Shown here: in pieces, positions 17,789 to 26,325 of the stretch
How the letters are laid out: every line of letters starts with the position of its first letter
Position numbering within the stretch: the first letter of the stretch is position 1
Assembly (NCBI GenBank): GCA_936911875.1
Contig: CAKZGB010000007.1
Span: 186,001 to 250,000, forward strand
Length of the DNA stretch: 64,000 nt
Source: an uncultured Lysobacteraceae bacterium
GTDB taxonomy: Bacteria; Pseudomonadota; Gammaproteobacteria; Xanthomonadales; Xanthomonadaceae
Direction of reading: 5' to 3'
Translations under genes and position numbers: made by a program
The notes under the pieces: generated by a model
Database searches by the model: none
Seen by the model: the letters and a program-made list of their open reading frames with translations, nothing else
Told to the model about the DNA's origin: nothing

Positions 17789-17810
17789 GTGCCGCGCGTG
17801 TAGGCGGCAC
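17789..17810. terminator. Bidirectional hairpin at a convergent junction
   Basis: GTGCCGC (17789-17795) pairs with GCGGCAC (17804-17810). It lies in the 36-bp gap between two convergent genes. No long T-run follows on either strand, so terminator strength is uncertain. Confidence 0.55.
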
Positions 17811-17817
17811 ATCGCAC

Positions 17818-18738
17818 TTAGACTCGTGGTGCGTCGCTAACGGTGGCGGCCACAGTGGCCGCAGTCGCGGCCTGATCGGCCGCAGCCGCCGCGGCGCCCG
17901 ACTGATCCGCGGCAGTGGCCGATTCGTCAGCAGCCTCGGCCGATTTGAACGCGGCAAAAGTCGAGGCGGCCAGCGAGGCGATCTCGCTCAAGCCGCGCAA
18001 CGCAGTATCCGTGGTGTACAAAGCGGCACGGCTGGCCGCACCTGTGCGACGCAAACTACCGGAGATGCCCTTGTTGCGACCCACGACATAACCGCTGATG
18101 GCACCCGCGGCCAACACGCGGCCCGGCGTAACCGCGGCTTTGGCTTGCGCCTTTGCAGCGGCAAACGACTCGAGCGTCTGGCGACGGCGACCCTCGGCGA
18201 CGGCCTCAGCACGATCGACACGGCGCTGCAGCGCGCGGAAGGTCGGCTTGCGGTCCGAGTCCTCATCGTCATCGGCCTCACCCACGCCAAAGCGGGCGAG
18301 CTCATCCTTGGTGGCCTTAAAGCCGGTGAAGGCAAAATAGCGACGGACCATAAAGGCCGCGACCAGTGCGATCACCAGCGACACGGCAGCCGAAACAAGC
18401 AAAGCATTGAGCCAGGACCATCCGAGCTGCGATTTCATGGCGACCACGGCGGCGGCCATCAGCAATAACCAGGTGGAAGCGCCAAACACCGCGCCCACCG
18501 CGACCCACACCACCGAACGTCCGGCGGCGTGGCGGGACAGGTTCAACTCGGCCAAGGCCAAACGGCGCATGGCGGTCAAACTGTCGAGACCGCCGCTAAA
18601 GGTGGAGCGCGCGTGGCTGCGCAGATCCTTTAAATCCTGGGCATAGCGGCCACCGGCAACGCTGGCACGGCGGCGGGTCGAACGCGAATCGGCGCCCGAA
18701 GGCGCCGATTGCGGTGATTGGGCTGATGGCTCCGTCAC
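17818..18738 (-). CDS. Membrane protein, YqjE/DUF1469 (holin-X-like) family with Ala-rich tail
   Basis: 306 residues. The N-terminal 45 residues are Ser/Arg rich. The core is two transmembrane helices (SVVWVAVGAVFGASTWLLLM and LLVSAAVSLVIALVAAFMV) preceded by an amphipathic helix, as in the YqjE/DUF1469 group. A long Ala-rich C-terminal part carries a further weakly hydrophobic stretch and a low-complexity AAADQ/ATAA tail. The start is GTG at 18738. It follows a DUF883 gene by 21 bp. YqjD/YqjE-type pairs are linked to membrane-bound, stress-induced ribosome or envelope functions; that link is from family knowledge. Confidence 0.72.
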   Translation of the reverse strand: MTEPSAQSPQSAPSGADSRSTRRRASVAGGRYAQDLKDLRSHARSTFSGGLDSLTAMRRLALAELNLSRHAAGRSVVWVAVGAVFGASTWLLLMAAAVVAMKSQLGWSWLNALLVSAAVSLVIALVAAFMVRRYFAFTGFKATKDELARFGVGEADDDEDSDRKPTFRALQRRVDRAEAVAEGRRRQTLESFAAAKAQAKAAVTPGRVLAAGAISGYVVGRNKGISGSLRRTGAASRAALYTTDTALRGLSEIASLAASTFAAFKSAEAADESATAADQSGAAAAAADQAATAATVAATVSDAPRV

Positions 18739-18759
18739 GATGTCGCAGATCCCCGTCGA

Positions 18760-19209
18760 TTATTCTTCGGACGACGAACCGCCGAGCTTGGACAGCAACC
18801 AGCCGGCTGCGAACGCAGCACCAAAGGCAGCGATCGGACGTTCCTTGATGAACTCCGCAGCCACATCGGCAAATTCCTTGCCCTTTTCGATCAGGATGTC
18901 GGCCTGTTCCTTGGCAGCAGCCTTGGCATCGCCGGCGGCGGCCTTGCTGGCAGTAGCGCCTTCGGCCAGATTGGACTTGACGTTGGCACCGCCGGTCTTA
19001 AGCTCACCGGCAGCCGCAGAAGCGGCCGACTTGATGGCCGAACCGGCCTCGTTCGCGGCTTGCTTGATGTAGCCGCCGGCATCGCTCAGGTTGGCCTTCA
19101 TGGAGCCGGTGCTCGGCTGGGTGACGGCATCCTTGACGGCCTCGACTGCATCGGCAGCGACAGCCTTGGTTTCGTTGATGGCGTCCTTGAACGGATCATT
19201 GGTGCTCAT
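18760..19209 (-). CDS. DUF883 family protein (YqjD/ElaB-like), C-tail anchored
   Basis: 149 residues. A long Ala/Lys/Glu-rich amphipathic helix region (KAVAADAVEAVKDAV, AAAGDAKAAAKEQADILIEKGKEFADVAAE) is followed by one C-terminal hydrophobic segment with a glycine zipper (ERPIAAFGAAFAAGWLLSKLG), as in YqjD and ElaB. These proteins sit in the inner membrane and can bind ribosomes in stationary phase. The ATG at 19209 is preferred because GAGGT lies six bases upstream. Confidence 0.82.
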   Translation of the reverse strand: MSTNDPFKDAINETKAVAADAVEAVKDAVTQPSTGSMKANLSDAGGYIKQAANEAGSAIKSAASAAAGELKTGGANVKSNLAEGATASKAAAGDAKAAAKEQADILIEKGKEFADVAAEFIKERPIAAFGAAFAAGWLLSKLGGSSSEE

Positions 19210-19242
19210 GGTCAAACCTCACACGTTGAATTAGAAATCGAA

Positions 19243-19259
19243 GGGCGGATCGTCCGCCC
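19243..19259 (-). other. Short GC hairpin between htrA-like and DUF883 genes
   Basis: GGGCGGA and TCCGCCC pair around a 3-base loop. It lies 77 bp downstream of the DegQ-like gene's stop and 33 bp upstream of the DUF883 start. A weak T-rich stretch follows on the minus strand, so it may end the protease transcript. Confidence 0.4.
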
Positions 19260-19335
19260 CGTACATCTTCATCATGCCAACCGCAGTGCGAAAACGGCGT
19301 GAAGTTCGGATTACGATTCAGTTGCCGTTAGGCAG

Positions 19336-20709
19336 TTACCGCAACAGCAACTGACCGCGTTGTCCGGCGCGAATCACCTCGAGCGCTAAAGGCTGATTGC
19401 GCTGATTGACAGTAGCGCGGAAGCTGCTGAGGCTGTCGAACGGACCTTGGTTGGTAGCGACGATGAGATCGCCGGCGCGCAGGCCGTTGGCAGCGGCTCG
19501 GGATCCTGCGGCCACAGCGCTCACCGAGATGCCGACCATGCCCTGCTGGACCCACTTGGCCGGCAATGCGGCCAACGTGGCACCCGCCAGGCGTGGGTCG
19601 ACATCGGCACCGGCCAGCGTGCCCGCATCGGCTTTGAGGGTGCTGCTCAGGGTCAGACGCTTGCCGTCGCGCAGAACTTCGAGGCGAACGTCGTCGCCGA
19701 CCGCCTGCAGACCCTCAAAGTTATGCAGGGCATCGCGACCGTTGAGGCGCGTGCCGTTGGCGCTCAGGATCACATCGCCCACCTGCACGCCGGCGCGTTG
19801 CGCCCCGCTGCCCGGGAACACACGGGTGACGACCACGCCTTCGCCTGCTTGGACGCCGAGCTGACGGGCCATGGCGGCCGTGACATCGCGCGCATCGACC
19901 CCCAGCGAACCGCGCTGCACGGTACCTTGGGTCAGCAACTGACGGGTGACCGATTTGACCAGATCGCTGGGGATCGCAAAGCTCAGGCCGATATTGCCCG
20001 CCGCCGATCCGCGCGGATTGAATGTAGCGGTATTGATGCCGATCAGCCGACCGTTGAGATCGACCAGCGCGCCGCCCGAGTTACCGGGGTTAATCGGCGC
20101 GTCGGTCTGGATAAAGTTCTGATAGCCCGCGCCGGGAATGCCGGTGCGACCCACCGCCGACACAATGCCCGAGGTCACGGTCTGACCAATGCCGAAGGGA
20201 TTGCCGACCGCCACCACAAAATCGCCCACCCGCAGCGCCTGCGAGTCGCCCAACGGCAACGCCTGCAGCCCGCCGGTCGGAATGCGCATCACCGCGATAT
20301 CGGTCTGCGGATCGGAGCCGACAAAGGTGGCCTTGAGTTCACGGCCATCGGCCAGCTGCACGGAGACGTTCTCGGCCCCCTCGATCACGTGGTGGTTGGT
20401 GATCACCAGACCGCGCTCGGCATCGACGATCACGCCCGAACCCAGCGACTCCGAGATCCGCTCCTGGCTCAGCCCCGGGAAGATCTGCGAGAACACCGGA
20501 TCGTTTCCGAACGGACTGACTCGCACCCGTGACTGGGCCTGCACACTGACCACGGCCGGGGTAACCTTCGCCAACATTGGCGCGAGCGAAGGCAGGGCCT
20601 GACCGCCGACTTGAACCGGCAGGGCGGCCTGCGCCGGGGCGGACCCGACAAAGGGCAGCATGGCGGCCAATCCGAGGGCTAGTCCGAGGGCAAGAGGGCG
20701 GTAACGCAT
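19336..20709 (-). CDS. Periplasmic serine protease, Do/DegQ (HtrA) family
   Basis: 457 residues. Signal peptide MRYRPLALGLALGLAAMLPF with a cleavage region near PAQAA. The trypsin-like domain has the triad His in ITNHHVIEGA, Asp in TDIAVMRI and Ser in PINPGNSGGAL. Two PDZ domains follow (VTRVFPGSGAQRAGVQVGDVI and VSAVAAGSRAAANGLRAGDLI). The two-PDZ layout fits DegP/DegQ; a short LA loop suggests DegQ-like. I start at ATG 20709 because ACGGAG precedes it; the frame is open upstream but without a signal-like start. Divergent from nrdJ. Confidence 0.9.
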   Translation of the reverse strand: MRYRPLALGLALGLAAMLPFVGSAPAQAALPVQVGGQALPSLAPMLAKVTPAVVSVQAQSRVRVSPFGNDPVFSQIFPGLSQERISESLGSGVIVDAERGLVITNHHVIEGAENVSVQLADGRELKATFVGSDPQTDIAVMRIPTGGLQALPLGDSQALRVGDFVVAVGNPFGIGQTVTSGIVSAVGRTGIPGAGYQNFIQTDAPINPGNSGGALVDLNGRLIGINTATFNPRGSAAGNIGLSFAIPSDLVKSVTRQLLTQGTVQRGSLGVDARDVTAAMARQLGVQAGEGVVVTRVFPGSGAQRAGVQVGDVILSANGTRLNGRDALHNFEGLQAVGDDVRLEVLRDGKRLTLSSTLKADAGTLAGADVDPRLAGATLAALPAKWVQQGMVGISVSAVAAGSRAAANGLRAGDLIVATNQGPFDSLSSFRATVNQRNQPLALEVIRAGQRGQLLLR

Positions 20710-20809
20710 GCGGGCTCCGTAAGAAAAATCGGTGGCAGAATGGTTCCATTTTGCAGGATCCGTCACACTGACGGACCGGTCTTAGTGCTAATGTTTAGTC
20801 GCGGGTTAG

Positions 20810-20825
20810 CCACTAGATCTAGTGG
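20810..20825. promoter_or_regulatory. Perfect 16-bp palindrome, NrdR-box-like, upstream of nrdJ
   Basis: CCACTAGATCTAGTGG is a perfect palindrome in the divergent htrA-nrdJ region, 133 bp upstream of the nrdJ start. It agrees at 12 of 16 positions with the general NrdR box pattern (ACACTATATATAGTGT). NrdR boxes usually come in pairs about three helical turns apart; the nearest weaker dyad is 28 bp away, which fits poorly. Confidence 0.45.
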
Positions 20826-20957
20826 TTGCGTCGCAACAAACCGCTAGAAGTTGTGCTTTTTCGGTTATATTCAGTATTCAGACAGGTTCCTGCGGCGGTC
20901 TCGCTGCGCGGATTTGTCAGTTTTCGTTTCACCGCGATAGTCGGAGCCATCGCCCAC

Positions 20958-23108
20958 ATGAATTCCCTGCGCATTGAACCCGTGATTTCGGACCGCGCCA
21001 TTGAAATCCCCCTGCAGCCCGCGTCCTTGGACATCTGGGATAAAAAGTACCGTCTCAAGACCAAGCATGGTGAGGCCGTCGATCAGGATATCGATGGCAC
21101 CTACCGCCGTGTCGCTAAAGCTCTAGCCGAGTCCGAAGCGACTCCCGAGCTGCGCGCTCTGTGGGAGGACAAGTTCACCTGGGCCCTGCGCCGTGGTGCG
21201 ATTCCGGCCGGCCGTATTACCTCAAACGCCGGCGCGCTCGAGCACAAGCCGGCCACTTCCACCATTAACTGCACCGTGTCGGGCACCATCGAGGACTCGA
21301 TGGTCGGCATTCTCGAGAAAGTGCAGGAGGCCGGTCTGACACTCAAGGCCGGTTGCGGTATCGGTTACGAGTTCAGCACGTTGCGTCCCAAGGGCGCGTT
21401 TGTTGCCGGCGCCGGTGCGTACACCAGTGGCCCGATGTCCTTCATGGATATCTACGACAAGATGTGTTTCACCGTGTCGTCGGCCGGCGGTCGTCGCGGT
21501 GCGCAAATGGGCACGTTCGATGTCTCGCACCCCGATGTCAAAGACTTCATTAAAGCCAAGCGCGAGGACGGTCGTCTGCGTCAGTTCAATCTGTCGCTGC
21601 TAATTACCGATGGCTTTATGGACGCCGTCGAGAACGATGCCGACTGGCCGCTGGTGTTCCCGGTCAACATCAAAGAACGTGACGATGTCGATCTGGACGA
21701 CCCGACGCAAGTGGTCTGGCGTGATTGGCCGGCCGCCAATAAATACATCGTGCGCGAAGACGGTCTCGTCGCCTGCAAGATCTACTCGCATATCAAGGCG
21801 CGCAAGTTGTGGGACATGATCATGGTCTCCACGTATGACTTCGCCGAGCCGGGCTTCATTCTCATCGACAAGGTTAATGAGATGAACAACAACTGGTTCT
21901 GCGAAAACATCCGCGCAACCAATCCGTGTGGCGAACAGCCGCTGCCGCCGTACGGCGCCTGTCTGCTTGGCTCGATCAATCTGACCAAGTTCGTCAAAAA
22001 CCCCTTTACCGAACATGCCGAATTCGACTGGGCCGAATACCGCGAGGTGGTCAAAGTCTTTACCCGCATGCTCGATAATGTGGTCGAAGTGAACGGCCTG
22101 CCGCTCGAACAGCAACGTGCCGAGATCATGCGCAAGCGTCGTCACGGCATGGGCTTTTTGGGTCTGGGTTCGACCATGACCATGCTGCGCATGAAATACG
22201 GTTCGCCTGATTCGCTGCGTTTCACCGAGGCCGTGTCGCGCGAAATGGCGATTGCCGGCTGGGAAACCGGTCTGGAACTGGCCCGTGAAAAGGGTCCGGC
22301 CCCGATCATGGACGAGGACTACACCGTCACCGCCGAAATGCTGCGCAAGCGCCCGGAAATGGCACGCGACGGTCTGAAAGTGGGCGATGTGGTCAAGGGC
22401 CGCGTCCTGCACGCCAAGTATTCGCGTTACATGCAAAAGGTCGCATCGGTTGCACCGGAACTGGTCGAAGAGTTGGCCGTCGTCGGTTCGCGCTTCACGC
22501 ACCATTCCTCGATTGCTCCGACCGGCACCATCTCGCTGTCGCTGGCCAATAACGCGTCCAACGGTATTGAGCCTTCGTTTGCGCACCACTACTCGCGCAA
22601 CGTGATCCGTGAGGGCAAAAAGTCCAAGGAAAAGGTGGATGTGTATTCGTTTGAGTTGCTCGCTTACCGCGAACTGATCAACGCCGATGCCATGCCGTAC
22701 TCCGAAGACCCCGCTGCCAAGCTGCCCGACTACTTCATTGCGGCCGATGACATTTCGCCCAAGGAACACGTCGATGTGCAGGCCGCCTCGCAAATCTGGA
22801 TTGACTCCTCGATTTCCAAGACGGCTAACGTCCCGACGGATTATCCGTACGAGGATTTCAAGGACATCTACCGTTACGCCTATCAAAAGGGCCTAAAGGG
22901 CTGCACCACGTTCCGCTTCAATCCGGCTGCCTTCCAGGGTGTGCTGGTCAAGGAATCGGATCTGGAAAACACCGTTTACAAATTCGAACTCGAAGACGGC
23001 ACCACCGTCGAGGCCAAGGGCAACGAGATGATCGAGTATGACGGTGAAATGCATACCGCCGCCAACCTGTTTGATGCCTTGAAAGAAGGCTATTACGGCA
23101 AGTTCTGA
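20958..23108 (+). CDS. nrdJ: Adenosylcobalamin-dependent (class II) ribonucleotide reductase, catalytic part
   Basis: 716 residues. Starts MNSLRIEPVISDRAIEIPLQ. Conserved RNR blocks are visible: the substrate-site region RITSNAGALEHK with STINC, GCGIGYEF, the active-site loop NPCGEQPLPPYGAC (Asn-x-Cys-x-Glu), and the phosphate-binding APTGTISL. There is no neighbouring nrdB or nrdF and no glycyl-radical tail, so this is the B12-dependent class that works with or without oxygen. The C-terminal zinc/redox cysteines are missing here and lie in the next gene, as in the split NrdJa/NrdJb of Pseudomonas. No cobalamin riboswitch is visible upstream. Confidence 0.93.
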   Translation: MNSLRIEPVISDRAIEIPLQPASLDIWDKKYRLKTKHGEAVDQDIDGTYRRVAKALAESEATPELRALWEDKFTWALRRGAIPAGRITSNAGALEHKPATSTINCTVSGTIEDSMVGILEKVQEAGLTLKAGCGIGYEFSTLRPKGAFVAGAGAYTSGPMSFMDIYDKMCFTVSSAGGRRGAQMGTFDVSHPDVKDFIKAKREDGRLRQFNLSLLITDGFMDAVENDADWPLVFPVNIKERDDVDLDDPTQVVWRDWPAANKYIVREDGLVACKIYSHIKARKLWDMIMVSTYDFAEPGFILIDKVNEMNNNWFCENIRATNPCGEQPLPPYGACLLGSINLTKFVKNPFTEHAEFDWAEYREVVKVFTRMLDNVVEVNGLPLEQQRAEIMRKRRHGMGFLGLGSTMTMLRMKYGSPDSLRFTEAVSREMAIAGWETGLELAREKGPAPIMDEDYTVTAEMLRKRPEMARDGLKVGDVVKGRVLHAKYSRYMQKVASVAPELVEELAVVGSRFTHHSSIAPTGTISLSLANNASNGIEPSFAHHYSRNVIREGKKSKEKVDVYSFELLAYRELINADAMPYSEDPAAKLPDYFIAADDISPKEHVDVQAASQIWIDSSISKTANVPTDYPYEDFKDIYRYAYQKGLKGCTTFRFNPAAFQGVLVKESDLENTVYKFELEDGTTVEAKGNEMIEYDGEMHTAANLFDALKEGYYGKF

Positions 23109-23135
23109 TTGCCGCTCTGATTCGGATCTGTTCGC

Positions 23136-23912
23136 ATGACCATTAAAATTTCCCAAAAGATCGCCGGCTATTCGGTGGTCGATCCTTCCAAGGCCGCACC
23201 GGTTGCCGCCGAGCCGGTAGCCGCTGTCGCTGCAGTGCCGACGGCCGAAGTGATTCAGATGCACGAGCGCATCGAGCGCCCGGAAGTGCTGATCGGTTCC
23301 ACTTACAAGCTCAAGTCGCCGGCGTCCGATCACGCCATGTACATCACGATCAACGACATCGTGCTGAACCCGGGCACCGAGCACGAACTGCGGCGTCCGT
23401 TCGAGATCTTCATCAACTCCAAGTCGATGGATCATTTCCAGTGGATCGTGGCGCTGACGCGCATAATGTCGGCCGTGTTCCGGAAGGGCGGTGACGTGAC
23501 GTTTGTGGTCGACGAAATGAAGGCCGTGTTCGATCCGCGCGGCGGTTACTTCAAGCCGGGCGGCGTTTACATGCCGTCGCTGGTTGCCGAATTGGGCTCA
23601 ATTGTCGAAGACCATCTCAAGTCGATCGGTCTGCTGCACGCGCCGGAACTGACCGCGCAGCAAAAGCAGTTGCTGGCCGAAAAGCGCCGCTATTTCGAAG
23701 ACAAAGAAAAAGCCGAGTCGGTGGTGCCCGATCTGTTCCCGGAACTGCAAGTGGCCAAGGCGCCACGCAGCGAAGATGTCGAAGTCACCGGTGACGGTGG
23801 GGCGTCGTTCCCGCCTTCGGCCACGATGTGCGGCAAGTGTCACGCCAAGGCCGTCGTGATCATGGACGGGTGTGCGACGTGTTTGAATTGCGGCAATAGC
23901 AAGTGCGGCTAA
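23136..23912 (+). CDS. nrdJb: NrdJb: TSCPD-domain and redox-cysteine subunit of split class II ribonucleotide reductase
   Basis: 258 residues, 27 bp after nrdJ. Residues about 85-165 (FINSKSMDHFQWIVALTRIM ... YMPSLVAELGSIVEDHL) match the TSCPD domain found at the C-terminus of single-chain NrdJ enzymes. The last 30 residues carry the cysteine pairs MCGKCH and CATCLNCGNSKCG, the zinc-binding/thioredoxin-reducible tail. In P. aeruginosa the separate NrdJb is needed for activity with adenosylcobalamin. An Ala/Val/Pro-rich stretch (residues 18-38) links an N-terminal segment to the domain. Confidence 0.9.
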   Translation: MTIKISQKIAGYSVVDPSKAAPVAAEPVAAVAAVPTAEVIQMHERIERPEVLIGSTYKLKSPASDHAMYITINDIVLNPGTEHELRRPFEIFINSKSMDHFQWIVALTRIMSAVFRKGGDVTFVVDEMKAVFDPRGGYFKPGGVYMPSLVAELGSIVEDHLKSIGLLHAPELTAQQKQLLAEKRRYFEDKEKAESVVPDLFPELQVAKAPRSEDVEVTGDGGASFPPSATMCGKCHAKAVVIMDGCATCLNCGNSKCG

Positions 23913-23920
23913 GCCGCACT

Positions 23921-23953
23921 TGGTAAATGGAAAGTGGGATTTGGTAAATAGTA
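23921..23953 (+). repeat. Dispersed 33-bp repeat, copy A (TGGTAAATGG family)
   Basis: Starts TGGTAAATGGAAAGTGGGAT and repeats TGGTAAAT at its end. It matches the reverse complement of 27880-27912 at 30 of 33 positions. It begins 9 bp after the nrdJb stop, in the gap between two convergent genes. Confidence 0.8.
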
Positions 23954-23960
23954 GGTGAGT

Positions 23961-24055
23961 GGTGGCTGGTAGATGGTGGGCTACCGGAGGCGCCGAAGGG
24001 TACTGGGCTAGCGGCGGCACCCCGCGGTGGCTGGTAGATGGTGGGCTATCGGCGG
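23961..24055. repeat. Direct repeat of about 30 bp, period 65 bp
   Basis: GGTGGCTGGTAGATGGTGGG followed by CTACCGG or CTATCGG occurs at 23961-23990 and 24026-24055. The unit again plays on TGGTAGATGG, like the neighbouring TGGTAAATGG repeat. It fills most of the nrdJb/DUF1269-like convergent junction. Confidence 0.75.
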
Positions 24056-24081
24056 TACCCGGTGGGACTGAGGGCGATTGG

Positions 24082-24579
24082 TTAGGTGGCGGCGGTGAGG
24101 GCGTCGTAGGGGAGTAGCGTTGCGCCGGCGTTGCGGATTCCGGAGTCGACAGCGGCGAGTTGTTCCGTTGTCGCATCGACCACGACCAGTACCTTGCCGG
24201 CCTCGATGTCCTGATGGAAATGTCGGCGCAGCGGGTCGGGCACCGAAGAGCCGGACAGCATCGCACCCAAAGTGCCTAGCAGGACGCCGCCAACAAGACC
24301 GCCAAACAGCACGCCACCGGTTAGCGGAAACGTCATCAGCATCGAGGCGGCGACGGCGGCCAACAGGCCGACCACAGCACCCAGCAGTGCGCCGCGCATG
24401 GCGGCCGGTTTGAGATCGGTATCGGCTTCTTTACGTCGATCGGGGATGCGAGTCTCTTCGATGTCGCCGCGGGCGACCAACTTCAGATCGCTGTCGGGAA
24501 TGCCACCTTCGCGAGCGACTCGCATCGCATCACGAGCCACCTGCAGCGATGGCGTGGAATACACATGACGGACTTTCAT
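24082..24579 (-). CDS. DUF1269/glycine-zipper membrane protein of unknown function
   Basis: 165 residues. The N-terminal part (HVYSTPSLQVARDAMRVARE) and the C-terminal part (HFHQDIEAGKVLVVVDATTEQLAAVDSGIRNAGA) look like two halves of a small ferredoxin-like domain. They flank a Gly-rich two-helix membrane region (LLGAVVGLLAAVAASMLM, GGVLFGGLVGGVLLGTLGAML). This layout occurs in general-stress DUF1269 proteins. It stands alone, convergent with nrdJb and divergent from trpG. Confidence 0.7.
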   Translation of the reverse strand: MKVRHVYSTPSLQVARDAMRVAREGGIPDSDLKLVARGDIEETRIPDRRKEADTDLKPAAMRGALLGAVVGLLAAVAASMLMTFPLTGGVLFGGLVGGVLLGTLGAMLSGSSVPDPLRRHFHQDIEAGKVLVVVDATTEQLAAVDSGIRNAGATLLPYDALTAAT

Positions 24580-24669
24580 GAGGAATCTCCGTTTGAATTC
24601 TCACTTTTATCGTCGACCTTTGGCGGTTACTCGGCCGTGAATTCCCTGTTGCTGATTCGTGTGGGCGGC

Positions 24670-24696
24670 GTTTCCGTCACGGAAACCCGATAAAAT
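24670..24696 (+). promoter_or_regulatory. Hairpin and TAAAAT -10-like box upstream of trpG
   Basis: GTTTCCG-TCA-CGGAAAC (24670-24686) is a perfect dyad followed at 24691 by TAAAAT, 37 bp before the trpG start. No matching -35 is obvious. It could be an operator overlapping the trp promoter; it does not resemble the E. coli TrpR operator, and no Trp-rich leader peptide is present. Confidence 0.35.
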
Positions 24697-24732
24697 AAAG
24701 GGTTTACTGCCAATGGTTCTATTACGCCGCTG

Positions 24733-25299
24733 ATGCTACTGGTTATAGACAACTACGATTCGTTCACTTGGAACCTGGTCCAGTACCTGCAGATGCAAGG
24801 TGCCGATGTAAAGGTCATCCGCAATGACGAATGGTCGCTGGAGCAGATCCGGCAGGCCGCGCCCGAGCGCATCGTGATCAGTCCCGGTCCGTGCACGCCG
24901 AACGAGGCGGGTATCTCGATGGACGTCATTCGCGAACTCGGTTCGACCACGCCGATCCTGGGTGTGTGCCTTGGGCATCAGAGCATCGGTCAGGTTTATG
25001 GCGGCAACGTCATTCGCGCCGATGAGATCATGCACGGCAAGACCTCGCCGATTCATCATGCCGGTGTGGGTGTGTTTGCCGGATTGCCTTCGCCCTATAC
25101 AGCGACGCGTTATCACTCGCTGATTGTGGAGCGCGAGTCGTTGCCTGATTGCCTGCAAGTCACCGCGTGGCTTGAGAACGGCATGATCATGGGGCTGCAG
25201 CATCGTGAGTATCCGACGCACGGTGTGCAGTTCCACCCCGAATCCATTCTGACCGAGCACGGACATGCCTTGCTCCGCAATTTCCTGGAGCTGCAATAA
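24733..25299 (+). CDS. trpG: Anthranilate synthase component II (glutamine amidotransferase)
   Basis: 188 residues. Class I glutamine amidotransferase with nucleophile Cys79 in GVCLGHQ, oxyanion [10 protein letters not shown] and His168/Glu170 in VQFHPES. It supplies ammonia to TrpE for anthranilate, the first step of tryptophan synthesis; the same subunit can also serve p-aminobenzoate synthase. trpE is not in this window. It heads trpG-trpD-trpC with a 3-bp gap to trpD. No clear Shine-Dalgarno precedes the ATG. Confidence 0.93.
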   Translation: MLLVIDNYDSFTWNLVQYLQMQGADVKVIRNDEWSLEQIRQAAPERIVISPGPCTPNEAGISMDVIRELGSTTPILGVCLGHQSIGQVYGGNVIRADEIMHGKTSPIHHAGVGVFAGLPSPYTATRYHSLIVERESLPDCLQVTAWLENGMIMGLQHREYPTHGVQFHPESILTEHGHALLRNFLELQ

Positions 25300-25302
25300 G
25301 CC

Positions 25303-26325
25303 ATGGCCATTACCCCGCAGGAAGCGCTTCGCCGCACCATTGAACATCGCGAGATCTTTTTCGATGAAATGATCGGCCTGATGACCGCCATCATGCACGG
25401 CGAGATTTCGCCCGTCATGACCTCGGCGATTCTGACCGGCTTGCGCGTCAAAAAAGAAACCGTCGGTGAAATTGCCGGCGCCGCAACGGTGATGCGCGAC
25501 TTGGCCACGCCCGTGCACGTGCAGGACAAGACGCATCTGCTCGATATCGTCGGGACCGGTGGGGATGGCGCCAACACCTTCAACATTTCCAGTGCCACGG
25601 TGTTTGTTGCCGCGGCTGCAGGTGCCAAGGTTGCCAAGCACGGCGGACGCAGTGTCTCGTCGAGCAGCGGCAGTGCGGATCTGTTTGAATCGCTCGGTGT
25701 TGGCATCGACATGCCGCCTGAAACGGTGGCGCGCACTTTAGATGAAGTCGGCATCGGCTTTATGTTTGCACCGACTTATCATCCGTCGATGAAACAAGTC
25801 GCACCGGTTCGTCGTGAGATGGCTGTGCGTACGCTGTTCAACATCCTCGGCCCGTTGACTAATCCCGCGCGTTGTCCGCATGTGCTGATGGGCGTCTTCC
25901 ACGAAGATCTGGTTGGTATCCAAGTGCGCGTGCTGCATGAGCTCGGTGCTCAGCGCGCCATGGTCGTGTGGGGTCGTGACAATCTTGATGAGATCAGTCT
26001 CGGGGCCGGCACCTTGGTCGGCGAACTGCGCGATGGCAAGGTCCGCGAATACGAGATTCACCCCGAGGACTTTGGCATCGCCATGGCCGCGACGCGCAAT
26101 CTCAAGGTCGACAATGTCGAGCAATCCAAAGCGATGTTGTTGTCGGCACTGAATAACGAGCCCGGTTTGCCGCTGGAGATTGTGGCACTCAACGCCGGTG
26201 CTGCGATTTACGTGGCCGGTGTGGCCGATAGCATCAAGGACGGTATTGATCTCGCCCGTGCCCGCATTGCCGATGGCAGCGCCATGCACAAGCTGCAACA
26301 GTTCGTGGAGGCCACGCGCGCATGA
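25303..26325 (+). CDS. trpD: Anthranilate phosphoribosyltransferase
   Basis: 340 residues, normal length. It has the PRPP-binding [14 protein letters not shown], the [19 protein letters not shown] loop and the anthranilate-pocket [11 protein letters not shown]. It joins anthranilate to PRPP to give phosphoribosyl-anthranilate. Not fused to trpG, unlike in enterobacteria. Its stop overlaps the trpC start by 4 bp. Confidence 0.96.
   Translation: MAITPQEALRRTIEHREIFFDEMIGLMTAIMHGEISPVMTSAILTGLRVKKETVGEIAGAATVMRDLATPVHVQDKTHLLDIVGTGGDGANTFNISSATVFVAAAAGAKVAKHGGRSVSSSSGSADLFESLGVGIDMPPETVARTLDEVGIGFMFAPTYHPSMKQVAPVRREMAVRTLFNILGPLTNPARCPHVLMGVFHEDLVGIQVRVLHELGAQRAMVVWGRDNLDEISLGAGTLVGELRDGKVREYEIHPEDFGIAMAATRNLKVDNVEQSKAMLLSALNNEPGLPLEIVALNAGAAIYVAGVADSIKDGIDLARARIADGSAMHKLQQFVEATRA

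Noticed and set aside
17818..18738. Phage holin, as evidence of a prophage
   Set aside because: The holin-X-like domain is shared with the chromosomal YqjE group and no phage gene is near; the DUF883 neighbour supports the chromosomal role.
20710..20957. Cobalamin riboswitch before nrdJ
   Set aside because: No B12-box-like sequence or matching stems could be found.
24580..24732. Trp attenuator leader before trpG
   Set aside because: No short frame with Trp codons and no terminator/antiterminator pair are visible.
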